Shown here one piece after another: positions 12,150-24,345 of a stretch of 64,000 bases of DNA (its first letter is position 1; each line of letters begins with the position of its first letter). This DNA comes from Acridotheres tristis. Taxonomy: Eukaryota > Chordata > Aves > Passeriformes > Sturnidae. A program made the translations under genes and the position numbers. Below the pieces are notes generated by a model. It saw nothing but the letters and a program-made list of their open reading frames with translations, did no database searches and had not been told where the DNA came from. The DNA lies in the NCBI GenBank assembly GCA_037013685.1, contig CM072919.1, positions 53,500,116-53,564,115 of the forward strand, in the 5' to 3' direction.

Positions 12150-12522
12150 CTCTAGTTCTTGAAATTTGCTCAGGGAATCTGGGCAGGCTGGATCATGGCC
12201 CAAGGCCAGTGGTGTGAGGTTCAACAAGGCCAGTGCTGGGTCCTGCCCTTGGGTCACAACAACCCCAGGCAGTGCCACAGGCTGGGGCAGAGTGGCTGCA
12301 AAGCTGCCCTCAGGAAAAGGACCTGGGGGTGCTGGTGACAGCAGCTGAACATGAGCCAGCAGTGCCCAGGTGGCCAAGAAGGCCAATGGCATCCTGGCCT
12401 GTTCCAGCAATAGTGTGGCCAGCAGGAGCAGGGCAGGGATTGTCCCACTGTACTTGGTGCTGGTTAGGCCACACCTATTCAGTTTTAAGCCCTTTATTCC
12501 AAGGAAGACATTGAGGTGAATA
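12150..12522 (+). mobile_element. CR1 LINE fragment, RT C-terminal part, truncated at both ends
   Basis: Plus-strand piece of CR1 ORF2. The frame opening at 12233 reads AEWLQSCPQEKDLGVLV near 12290-12340, the very conserved block after the RT palm. It is followed by shifted-frame versions of the [15 protein letters not shown] and LVRPHLE-type blocks, ending near 12520 in a FQGRH / RKDIE-like stretch. Upstream, 12160-12200 matches the RDLDRLDR-type helix at DNA level. Several frame changes are needed, so this is a pseudogene fragment. The 3' UTR and octamer tail are absent. It is related to, but more decayed than, the copy at 61.7-62.5 kb. Confidence 0.85.
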
Positions 12523-13254
12523 CCTTAAAGATCTAGTCACTTCGGCTGGAAAATAACAAGAGTTTTTCAAATGAGCAGATGAAGAATTCTCTTTGTCCAA
12601 ATGTAGCTTATATTTGCTAAGATTCAGACTTCACATATTCTATTTACGCTATCAAAAAAAAAGATAAGTACACACATGCGCACACAGAAAGTTCACCATT
12701 CCTTAGAAGCTTCCATGAAAGTGACATCTGTCTCCAAATTAGCACTAAACAAAATCAGAAGCTATGGCAAGCACACATTCCTCAGCACAGATGCACCTCT
12801 TCAAGGTTTTTCGCTTATTTACTTGCCAGTAACATACTCTACAGAAGAGATTTCTGGGAAAAATGCACTGTTCCTCCCCTCATGGGTGAATCTCAGGGCT
12901 TTACTTTCAATTAATTTATTGGAGGGAAAAATGAGAGAAGCAAACTAATATTCAATGAAAGGCTGTTTCTGTCATTAGTCTGAAAGTCACTCACACATTT
13001 TTTAAGTAACTAGTTAAGATGATCCTTGTACAACCCTGCAGCGGCTGCAGGAATATATGGCTTAAGTGTCTACCCGTTTTGTTTTGGTCCAGCTAACTGC
13101 TCAGCTAGAACTTTCCAGAAGAGTTTAGCCTTCTCACACAATATGTTGTGGACTGTATCAAAAGACCGTACCATATTTTTTTTAAAAAACAGTGTTTCCA
13201 TTTTTATTGGCCAGCATGCTTCAACATTTGTTTTTGCTCAAGTCCATTGTAAAA

Positions 13255-13255
<1 letters not shown>
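12523..13255. other. unassigned DNA
   Basis: Nothing recognisable; there are short open frames only, including a 90-codon plus-strand frame at 12676 with no known motif. Confidence 0.45.

Positions 13256-13306
<51 letters not shown>
13256..13306 (+). repeat. (TA)n microsatellite
   Basis: About 50 bp of nearly pure TA dinucleotides with GTGTGT at the start and a single C interruption near 13290. The spurious IYIYIYIHIYIYI peptide at the end of the 13026-13331 frame is this repeat in translation. Confidence 0.9.
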
Positions 13307-16300
13307 CAGAACTTTTTTTATGGTGAGATAGCGCACATAATTTCTTTCATAAGCCTGCCTTATCATGAGTCATAAAGGTTCAAGAAACAAACAAGACATG
13401 GCAATTTTGCCCTCATTATCTTCACACACTGCTCCTGCCAGTAGAGGAAGGCAGCAGAGATGTGCTGGGCTCAGTTAATGAGCAAAGACGAGTCCCTTAG
13501 GTCATGGATGAACAGCAGATGAAAAATGGACACCTCTGCCACCCAAATCACACATTCACAGTAGCAGTCCTGGCCAGCCCCAGGTTAAAAGACTGTAATC
13601 TTTCACTCCTTTGGAGAAGGGGTCCTATGTAGTACATGAATATCTGCCATCAAAATGCAGTTTGGAATTGAAAACATAGGTAATAGATAGAAGCGAAAGA
13701 AACAGAGATGCAGTGGCATTAAGAAGGGTGACTATTTTGAAAGACAGATAATTTTTTACCTTTATTTTATAAATGCAATCTCTTCATAATGTTCCAACAC
13801 GTCATTTCCTGTGTATTTATAGTCTGTGGTCTTTGTGGTCTTTGGGGGTTTAGATACCTTGAGGCCTCTCCTCTCATTTTCCCGTGCTTGCAAGGGAGAC
13901 ACAACAAGGTTTACAGACCTTCTTGTCAAAAAAACACTGTCCTACATACATTTTTTCAAGTTTGAATTACAAATTTACTTTGTTTTTAAGCTTACCCTTC
14001 TCTGAGGGGCCTTATCAGTCTCTCTTTGGTTCCCATTGTCTTAACTTGGTCTGTCAGGGTGTGTCTGCACTGTGCAGTTCTGATTATGAAGAAGTAGATA
14101 GAGAATCTGATTTTAAGTTGTTATTTTCACACTTTACGGTGTGTCCCTTTTACTTCATTGACTGCTTTGAGACCCGGAGCTATCTGACATGTTTCTGCAC
14201 CACAGAGCGCTGGGCAGGAAACATACAGCTTAGGTTAGCTGCTTTCAGTCTGCTGTTTTCCAGACCACTAGCTATTCATGGCATGTAGCTGAGGAAAGCA
14301 AGCTCACATAGAACACAATACACAAATGTGTCTGCATCTGCAGTGAAAATGTCCTGGAGGGCCACCAAACCCATCAGCTCTTTTAGCCAGGAGGAGCAGC
14401 TCAGTGGACACTGGCAGTACAGTGCAGGCCCTTGCAGTCAGGGCAGTAATGGCTTTATTTCCTTCTTCAAATCACACTGCAACAGTTGTTTGTATTTTAC
14501 TTGTCTTTCTGCTTCTAAAGAATGTCATTAGGATGCCTTCCCCCCCACCAAGGGTACTGTAAAACAAAAAATTGTTTTCTAAATACTGCTTGTCTATTGA
14601 TAGTATGTATTGAAAATATGCACTGGCTTAAAGAGGATCTGGGGTTAAACTTGACAGGAACACTTTTTCCTTTATGATTAGATCAGAACAGATTGCTGAA
14701 CAAATAATTGTGGCCCTATTTCCAGAAAAAGTTACGACAGAGCTTTGCTCCTGCTGCTATCATAAAGACTTCACCAGTAATTCTATTACAATCTTTATTT
14801 TTTAGGGTTTTTAACTGAACCAGAACAATTCACTATACTCTGAAAGTTGTCATTTCATGGTGTTCACACCATGAAGGATTCTGTTTCAGCATAAACTCTG
14901 AAAAATAGTAGCACAAGCTATTTCGAATGTGGAAAGAAAGCTGGTTGAAGGCAGTGGTTTTGTTTAATATACAGAAAACAAAATCAAAGGAACATTTTCT
15001 TTTTTTTCTTAAGCCAAGATCAGACGTGAGCAAAACAATAAAGGAACAACTATAGCTTTCAAAATTACTGTTACAGAGTAATAGCCCCATCCTATAATAG
15101 GTCAACATAGAAAAACCCTTTCCCTTTGGTGGACTTTGTCTGCTACATCTGTACATTTCCAATGGACCATGCTGTCACACAAATAAGAAAGCAGAAGGCA
15201 TGGGACAAAGTTCTTAAGTGATGTGTATTGATAATTGTAAACTAGTATAAAAAAGATAGCTCCTGTGGAGCTCAAGCAACACCAGATTACTTACAGGGTC
15301 TAGTTTCTATAGGAATCAGCTGTTCATTTGTTGAATCAATTGCTCGTTGCAGACACCACTGGGTTGACCAGAAAGTGTTTTTGAAGGTATGTCTAAACTC
15401 CAGTCATCTGCAGACTTCAATTTCTACTAGCTTCCTTGTAACAGAATGTGCTCTTACTTACTTATATCTGCTTCTATTCCAGCAGTTCGTCTTACTTATC
15501 TATCCTGAGCCATTCTCAAAGCAGGACCCTTTTTTTTACTGTTTGTATAGCACCTAGCACAGTAAAATGCTACTTTTACCTGAGTCCTCTGAACTTTGTA
15601 GTATTACAGGTAGTAGGAGTTGCAGTGAATAATAGAAAGCTCTGTTACTTCACTCGTTCACTTCCATACAAAAAAGCTGATCCCTCAAGCCTAGAGTTGA
15701 GCCTGCAATAGATCTGCAAAGTATGAGTTTGAATCCGTGCTTTCCATATTGTATCTCATGAGCTTGGCTCCAGGGTTTTGGTTACAGCCCATCTTTATTA
15801 CTGAACCATTTTTCTTCCTTCCTCTGAAACATCCTCCCTACACCAAACAAGATTACCTGGGATTGTGAGTATAATTCATATTATTACACATACTTTTTCT
15901 GCTTTAATTTTATCTCCAAAATGTATTAAATCTGCATTTATTAAATGGAGTTACTCTTCCAGCCTGCAGGCATCAGCAGAGTATCTTGAAAGATGTAACA
16001 ATGAGGTCTATGATTAAAACCTTTTTTGGAAAACATGAACAAATGATAACCAGTTGTGATAGTTTTCCATATTTTTATAATATCTAAAAATATGTTCAAA
16101 TATCCAAAAATGATCCTGTGATTTGATTTATTCACAAGTCCCCTGAAGTGTTTAATAAGTACAATATGGTACAACTAAAATCATGCTTAATATTACTATT
16201 AGCTTGGTAATGCTCCAGGATGAAATCATACTTTTTGGGTTATAAATGTACATTTTTATTGTTGATTTTATGCTGCATTTTGAAATACTGCTTCTCTGCT

Positions 16301-16718
16301 TTCATATTTTCAGTGCTGTATTACAGTACCATAAATCAGCCTAGCAGTAAAGGAATTCTAATTGGTATCAGGTGATTTTTTTTAAAAAGTAGAGGAAAAG
16401 TTAAACTTATATCCTTTTGAATGAAGATAAATTCTCCCGAAGCTCTTTAAAAAATCAGATGTGTCTAGAATGATCTAATTTATCTCTTTTTTGAAATACT
16501 AATCAGATAAAAGTATGCACGGTGCACATCAAAGTATATGCATGAACTCAAAACCATCATAAAAGATACCTCTAGATGTCTAACCAAAAGCAGAGAATTC
16601 TTACCATGGTATTTTTTCATTCTCTGTCTATGTTGTTTCAATTTTTCCATCCCACTAACTATGCAAGCTTGAGCTTCTGTTCTGCCTCCATCTCATTCAA
16701 GCATTTCAATGGTCTTTC
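13307..16718. other. unassigned A+T-rich DNA
   Basis: No recognised repeat family or gene. The plus-strand frame 13884-14288 (134 codons) and minus-strand frame 14833-15162 (109 codons) lack known motifs and are probably chance frames. Confidence 0.45.
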
Positions 16719-16807
16719 AAAGAAAAACAAAACAAAACCAAAACCAAAACCAAAACAAAACAAAGCAAAAATAACCCCAAAAACCAAAACCAAACCAAAA
16801 AAAACCA
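16719..16807 (+). repeat. A-rich simple repeat, (AAAAC/AAAACC)n
   Basis: About 90 bp made almost only of A and C, with repeated AAAACC and AAAAC units and one AACCCC word. Translation gives the KNKTKPKPKPKQN low-complexity peptide of the overlapping frame, which should not be treated as a protein. It is not the vertebrate telomere repeat. Confidence 0.85.
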
Positions 16808-19800
16808 CCTAATGACACTACAGCAATATATTCCCCATGTCTCAGCACCTATGTAGAGCCAACTTGATCCTTAAACCATGAATTCTTTCTGTGATGGACT
16901 TGCCTAAAAATAGCCCCTATATCCATCTGTACCTTGTCCAATGCAGTAGTCAGTCTAGCAAGTCACAATCAACTATGCATTATGTGCCAAGTGCTGGCAT
17001 TTATCCCAAAAAGTAGAACTCTGTGGGAGGGTGAGGAAAACAGCATTAAATTAATAGCTTTGGTATAAAATGCCAGAAAACACACTGTATATAGGATATT
17101 TCTAAACAAGATTATGGACTTCCCTTTTCCTTATAATTACACAAAAGAATCCCTAGAAAATATTGGTTTTCAAGGAAAAAAAGTACAACAATCATAAGAA
17201 ATTATCATACAGATTTAATTATTGTGTGCTGATTTGGTAAAGATCAAGAGAACAGGATAGGGAAGTCATGAGGTGGAGTTAGGAAGTATGAACAGAGTCC
17301 ATGCCATAATTCATGTGAGCCATGAACCTGAACTGGAGGCCAGCTTTGGCTCTTCCATTAATGCTTCTGCAGCCCCTCCAGAAAGAGAAGCACTTTTAGG
17401 CTTTTAGAGCATTCAGAGAGCAGCCTCAGAGGTTGTGGTGGAATCCTGCAGTTTTTAATCTGAGCTTTTGGGCAATGTGGTATGTTTTCATAGCCCTTAA
17501 ATGTTCCTGGTATTTTTTTCCTTTCCAGGGAAAGCAGAAACACCACAATGCACTTCCTGATGTTTCCAAGAGAAAAGAAATATGCAAAAGAAATAGTCCT
17601 CCTACTTTCCCAGACATCCCTACAATCTTTAAATTAATGGTATTTGGGAGGAAAATTAATGGGATTAATTACTCAATACTGTGCACCATATGGAGTTAAG
17701 GTTTTTTAAATTTTTCATTGACTGAATTGCTCCAAATTCAGAAGCTGCTAAAAACAATAGGTTAACAGAGCTGCCCTGTCTTGAAGGCCAGAAGTAAGAT
17801 TAAAACTGAAATAGATCCAAACAAAAATCATGTTAAGCAGATATTCAGCAGAAAGGCATCTCAGTAAAGATGAAACAAGCAAAAGACTGTATATACACAC
17901 CTTGCACAGCTGCTCAGGGTCATATGAAAACCAGATGGAGGAAATCAAGAGGAAAATGAGGTTGAACAGGGACATATTGGGGAAGATAAAAGATAGCACA
18001 GAAAGTCACCCTTCTTTGGGCCACAGAAAGTCTACAGCACTGAAATGACAAAATATATGATTTGGAGGTAAAATCTAACACCAACAGAATGGAATGTATG
18101 CATTTTTACATCCTCTGAGCTTTTGATCCATGAAGGAGAGTGGATTCCTCTTGAAGGACAGTGGAAACAATATGAGATTCATCTGCAGTGAATAGAAATA
18201 TGAGCCTGGCATAAAATGTCAGGTGGTCCTGTGAAGGCTTCTGCTATTTATGTGATGCTTAGGCTGACATTATAACCTCTGCCTAGTTTTCCAGTTGCAG
18301 GGGAAGACTGGTGTGACCTGGCTATTGTCTCCTCTTTCCTTTGCAGATTGAAGGACTTCTGCAGGAGGATATCTCTCATCCCATCTCCAATTCTTTTTCC
18401 AGTAATGTGGTAATGTAACATAGTAATTTTGAACTAGAAAATACAAGATGTGGGGGTTTCTTCTGGAATTACAGATATGGGTCAAGGATGCAGCAAGTGA
18501 TCAGGCAAGCAGACAGCCTTTACTGGCCCTTTAGCTCACCTTGGATGCACTCCAGTGCCCACTAAGGATGGTTATCTCAACTGACAAGCTCTTGGCAGTA
18601 TGTCGCTGCATTCCCAGCAGAGCTGGAAAGTCACAGAACGTCTCTACCCATGGGTGTTTACTAGCTATTGTGAGAGCATTTACTTATTTTGGATGTTTAT
18701 AAACTCTTGTTGGAACACAAGGCCTACATGGATTCATCTAAATCCTGATCTTTTTGATCTGGAAAACCTTCAGTAAATGAAAAAAATCTATTTCATCTCT
18801 TGCTTCAGAACATTATGTATAGTTTATAACCTCGGAACCCATAGCTTAGATTTAATGGTTATCATATAACATCTGTTTAATTTTAAAATTTATATGGAGG
18901 CTTTTTTGGAAATCCCATGGAGTTTTTCGACTTTCTGTCTTCTCTATGCACACAGAGGATGTAGAAAATTAATTTCCTGTGTAAAAATACAAGATGACAG
19001 AAGGTCCAAGGTTAAACCTATTTACAAAGAAAATCACTGCCAGTGTTTAGAAAATGCTGCTTTTATTTGAAATATTTGGAGGTGTACCTGGCTTCCCATG
19101 TCCTTGTGGTATTTAAGCATATAAGGCTTTCTGTCCAATATACTATAGTGAAAAACCTCCTCTGTATTGATTTTTCCCTGATGAATTGTGAACTGTCTAC
19201 TCATTTGGTGATCCATTTGTTTTAATAAAGAAGACAAACCTGTAGAAGTTTCTTATTTTCCCACCCCTCTGGCCTCTTGTGAAAAGTATTACCATGCTGC
19301 AAAGGCCAGCTTTCAATTCAGAGACGAAACCAGATGTCACTGGCTGACATCTACTTCACTACTTTATAGCCAAGTTAGTTTACAGGAGGGTAGGAATGTG
19401 GTTCTCCTTTCCGCCTATGGAAAATGAAAGGTGAAGAAACACAAAGCCTGGATGTGGCTAAAGACTATAGCACGGGTCTCAGTGACAGCAAAGCATGACT
19501 CTTGTTTCTTGTTTCTTCCATTTTTACTGATGCACTGGAGTAAATTAGGAACAAATATTTGTTATTCTGGAAGATAAGATATGAAAGAAAAGAAGATCTG
19601 TTGAAAGAGATCATGAATTCATCATCTCAGTCCCATTTAAGGTGGGAATAATTTCTTTGTGTTTCATAAAAGCCAGTGTGAAATGGATCACGTTTTTACT
19701 AGCTGCAGTGTCCAGCCAATCTGTTGCGGTACAGAGACCTATGAAGGCAGCTGACACCTTCACTCCCCAGCTCAGAAAAAGGGGGAAGGGCTGAATAGAA

Positions 19801-22800
19801 GTCCCTCTTATTACCAGGACCACCAGGATGACAGTGAGGAGGAGCAGCTCAGGTGATACCCAGGCACCTGACAAGCACTGAGTGTAGTGACGCTGTGACC
19901 CACTGTCCGGACATTATCACCATCCTACCTGCTTCAGCCAGCAGGTTTTGGGCTCCCAAACCTTCTGCACCAATCTGGGAGGACAAGAGCCACTGGCAAC
20001 CCTGTTCTGCCAGGACACATGGAACTTGGAGTACTAATGCCAGGTGAAAAGTTTGAAAAAGTTGCAGTTTATTTCCACGTAGCAGACAGCAAGCAAAGAA
20101 GCAGCAGGAAGCATTGCTTACTCCAGTATGTCTGACCTCATCCAGAGTGGGTAGTTCCTCTTTTTCAGGACACCTCTGGAGACTCTGAAATTGACTGTTG
20201 TGCTGGATATTTCCTGTTTTACTGCTCCCTTCTCAAAGGATATTTCTAAGCAAGTTTTCATCTTTGATCAGAAAGGCTTTCAGAAGGTCTGAATTGCCTA
20301 CAGAACTGCTGAAAATAGCTCTATTGGCAATTATATGACTGCTCATGTTAAAATCCACAGTGTTGAAACCTGCAAGTAGGCTGGAGATTGCTGTAGCAAA
20401 GCACAAGCCATGTTTGTATTAGGCACTAACCATAACTTTGCTCCTTCAAGGATTTTCTGAATGTCAAGGTACTGTCGTTTCTTACTGATTTCTGTTCCAA
20501 ACACTCGTAATTTTCAGGCTCAGTTTTCACTAATCTGCACTTTCCTCTTGGGCTTCAGCATTTAGGCTGTTAGACCATTACTAGCTGAGGCTCACCCATC
20601 AGCTTTTGAGTGGGCTGTAGACCCAGGAAGGTTACCAGCTGGCAAAGCAGTGACACCTTGGAATCAAATACCCTTGCAGTAGAACCAGTGAAGTTTCATT
20701 GTTCCAAATAATTATGCAGATATTAACAAATACATTATTTTGCTGAAGAAGTTCGAGACAATACAACACAATTTGCTCAGCATCACTTTTCTGACAAAGG
20801 TGTTAAAAACAGTAAAAGCTTATTTTCATCAGTAAAAAGTTTATACAACTTAATGTGAGTAAGGGTCTGTTGAATTCAAAAGTGCTAGTTTTACAGTCCC
20901 TTTTTCTGGATAGAACCACTCTTTAATTTGAATTTATTCTAAATTGCTGGTTGTTTGATCTTCTCTTTTCTTTAAAATGTCAGTTTTTAGGGAAGACCTA
21001 AAAATCTAATAAGGGATTACATATAATGCATATTAACTGTCAAGAACCTAAAGAAATAGGCTAAGACAAGGTAAGCTGGCCATGGGTAGGAATTGCTACT
21101 TTTCCTCTTCCCCATGTGCTTTCCCATTCTTTCAAACCCTGGCAATTCAGACTATTACTGATAGCAATAAATCATCTCAGCCTCAGCTGTGGCCTGAAAG
21201 AAGAAGCAGTAAAATACTTCACAAAATAAAATGTACCTGAATAGCTGAATCTTTGATAGAGGACAGCTTATCCACAGGGAAGGATAAAAAAGGTGTAAAA
21301 ACTGGGAAACATTTTGCTGCAGAAGAAATATAAAAAAGATGTCAGAGTAGCTAAAGCTGCAGACTGAGTAATGAAGGAAATCCAAGACTAATAGCATTCT
21401 ATCCACCAACAGAAGTATAGGGCTGCTGAGTTAGACATTTGTATTTAGACACTTTACTCCTCATTTCACTATCAGCCTGAGGAATCTCACTCTTTGTCTC
21501 TAACACGGCTCAATGAAATTGCTCCTTTCTTATATAAAAAATGCACTGGCAACAACCAGGCAGAACAACACACAGGTCATCTGCTTTACAAAGCATTACT
21601 TGCTGTTTTGCAAGTGCAAGTGCAGTTTTAAAGAATTATTAAGACCTTCCATGAAAAGAATGAAAGAAAATATAAAGTCTCCTTCACTCTTGCTGTGGTA
21701 TAGAAAATTAGAGGGAAATGCTAAAGCATTGTATGTGCTATCTCATGAGGATAATATTAGCTAATATTTTTTATATAATGTACAGTAGCATACAGATTTC
21801 TGGTTGTTACTGATTTTCTTGCACATAAGTCTTCCTATTAATCGTAAAATACAGTGCAATTTTTTTTTGGCTAATTTATTAACCGTTAGAAACCCCTTTC
21901 CCAGATGATTTTTACATGCATTTGGGGTGGCTGTGAAATAAAATAGTAGCTTTCTGGTTTGTGTGTAAGGAAGCTTTAGGTCATGTATTATACTATATTA
22001 CTAAGCTGTAATAGGTAGAAAATACAACATTAGCTTAGACAGAGAGAACACCAGAACTGCAGTTGAGATTACCACTTAAGAGACACAATAGAAAACGTTC
22101 TAAATAGAAAATCTCTTTTGAGACATCTACAAGGATAATATTAGCGTGAAAGGGAAGGATCCTGGTAGAACTTATTGAAATCTGGATCTGTTAAAAAGCA
22201 TGAAATGGTGGTGTTATTTTCTCTATCTTGGTAACACGAGAGGAACTATAAACACTTCAGTGATCCATCTCTGCTTTTACTCTCTTTTCTCATTTATATG
22301 TGTCTCAGTGTCATGTTCAAATGTATTGTGGACCAATACTCCCCACACAATGCTTAAACGCATTAAGTTTTCCAGTGTTTAAAAGCATGTGCTTCTAGGT
22401 CTCCAGAGAGTGCCTCCAAACCTACACTTGAAGAAGGAGAAGAACATGTGCTGTTCTACTTCCTCACAACAAAGAAGTGAGTCCAAGTTTAGGGAATAAT
22501 ACAAAAGTATTGCAAGAATATGCTGGGCAGGCAAAATATTTTCTATTTAAAATTCCCTGTGATTGTAACATGAGGGAAGGCTCCCCAGGAATTTGTGCCT
22601 TTTTCTTTTTCAGTGTGCTGGGCCCCTCCAAAAAGATGTATCATATTCACTGCTGAGTTTCATATTTTGCAATCTGCACTAATCACGTGGTGTGCAGCTT
22701 CTACTATGCCACTTGTTGTGAGGGTTCATTGTAGACCCTCTAATGAGCCTGCCATACTCCTTCAGCATGCACAGCACCGCCTTCTCAATCATGCCTTTCA

Positions 22801-23494
22801 AGAGATTAAGATTCAGTGATGCAATACAGCCCATGACACAAAGCCTCTTTTCAAACATAAAAGAGCCAATTGTTTTTACAACCTCCAAGCATGCACAATC
22901 TTTGCTTTACATGTCCATGCAATAAATGGCCTAAAAGTTTCATATCCTCCTTGCAATATGGAACTTGACCCTTGAAAATCCCTCATGACAATTCAACTAG
23001 TAGAACGGAAATCTTTTCCCAATACCCTAAGGATTCTGGCAAAATATTTGTACTATTTCCATGTACACATGCTTCACTACACAGTCCTCCTTGCATATTA
23101 CAAAAACTAACAACATTTTTGAAGCTATGTATATTCTACCCTGTCCATAAATTATTTCAGCTGCCTCCTGAGTCCTCAGATTAAGCTTTTTTACTCACAG
23201 ATTCCTCTGGCAGGAGCTACATTTCAGAGTGTAGCTAAAATCGCTCTTCTTAGGCCAGCGCTCATAGCATTAATACAAATGTCAAGAGATAGGAGACACA
23301 AAGAAACTGACCTTTGTAGGCACTGGGAAGTGCTCAAAGATTTCTGCTCCCACTGATTCCAGGCTGCACTTTTATAGCATGGGGCTGACAAGCTGGTGGA
23401 GCATCAGGGCACAGCAAGTGGCCTGGGGCAGGGAGCACCTTTGCACAGCTGGCAGCCCTGGTGCAGAAATCCTAACAATTCATAGTCTTGTCTA
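16808..23494. other. unassigned DNA
   Basis: No gene or interspersed repeat was recognised. A segment at about 22690-22900 carries several homeodomain- and SOX-like core words close together and is a weak candidate for a conserved non-coding element. All open frames are under 90 codons and carry no recognisable motifs. Confidence 0.45.
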
Positions 23495-23700
23495 TTTCAG
23501 ACCTGTCCTCCAGTTTCTGAAGATCACTTTGAATTCTCATCTTGTTCTTTGACAACTTTTTTTGCTCAGCTTTCCATTGTTTATTAATTGAATGAGAAAG
23601 CTATCTGCCCCAAAGAGTTAAAAAAGTATTGAAAGTATCTCCAGTTCAGCCAGGACAGATGCAAGTCTTCCGTGGAATAATAATCATTTACATCAAAAGG
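23495..23700 (-). mobile_element. ancient CR1-like LINE relic, RT palm region
   Basis: At DNA level the minus strand keeps, in order, a decayed GVPQGSVLGPVLFN-type block (about 23690-23630), a stretch matching INDLDDGIECTLSKFADD (23625-23580), and AAGCTGAG followed by an IQRDLQKLE-type helix (GAATTCAAAGTGATCTTCAG at about 23536-23517). Indels break every frame. The order and spacing fit CR1/L3-type reverse transcriptase and the copy is old. The family level is inference. Confidence 0.5.
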
Positions 23701-24137
23701 TGATGGGCAGGCCCTGGCAGGGACTGCAAAAGGGCTGAGAGTTGTACCTTCAGTGCATAAGCAATGCAAATATATATAAAAAAAAACTAGTTCCAGGGGA
23801 AAAAAATTCGATTGCCCTACCAAAATGGATAATCAGGAGTGTAATCTACTGGATGCACAAACGAATTCTTCTATTCCATGTGACTTTGGTAAGTCTGTAG
23901 TGCAGCAGAGGCTTGGCCTCTTCTTCAAGGAGTCATGAGAATGACTAGACAAAAATCATATTAATGGAAATCCTAAAGTGTTTTATTGTTTAGATTGGAG
24001 AAGGGAAGACCAGGGAGAGACAGTAGTAACAGCTGCATTGAGGATGCCAGAAAAAAAAAAGGAAAGAAAGTCTTCCCCGTGTCCAATAAGATTTTTAAAA
24101 GTAAATTATCCTCATTATCAGCAAGAAAAAATGAGGT

Positions 24138-24345
24138 CAAACATTAGAAGTTTTTAAGGCCAATAGCAAAAAATGTTGGGAAGTTTTGCTGTGGAGAATG
24201 ATTTATACCCAATAGGGGAGCCCGCTAAGGACTCTGTAAAAAAAGAGATGTTGGCATAGTTATGCTGGGCTGGAGTATGGGAGTGAGCTAGATGACCCCT
24301 TTGAGCTGAACTGCCCTGGGCTTCTACAAAGAATCCATATCCTAT
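24138..24345 (+). mobile_element. ancient CR1 3' end relic
   Basis: The piece begins with a segment close to the end of CR1 ORF2 (TTAGAAGTTTTTAAGGCCA, at about 24146) and closes with GCTAGATGACCCCTTTGAGC, the CR1 3' UTR word preceding the octamer tail. The tail itself is not intact. It lies on the opposite strand to the relic 450 bp away, so these are probably two separate old insertions. Confidence 0.55.

Noticed and set aside
16719..16807. AAAACC repeat as interstitial telomere sequence
   Set aside because: Vertebrate telomere repeat is TTAGGG/CCCTAA; this A/C run does not contain it.
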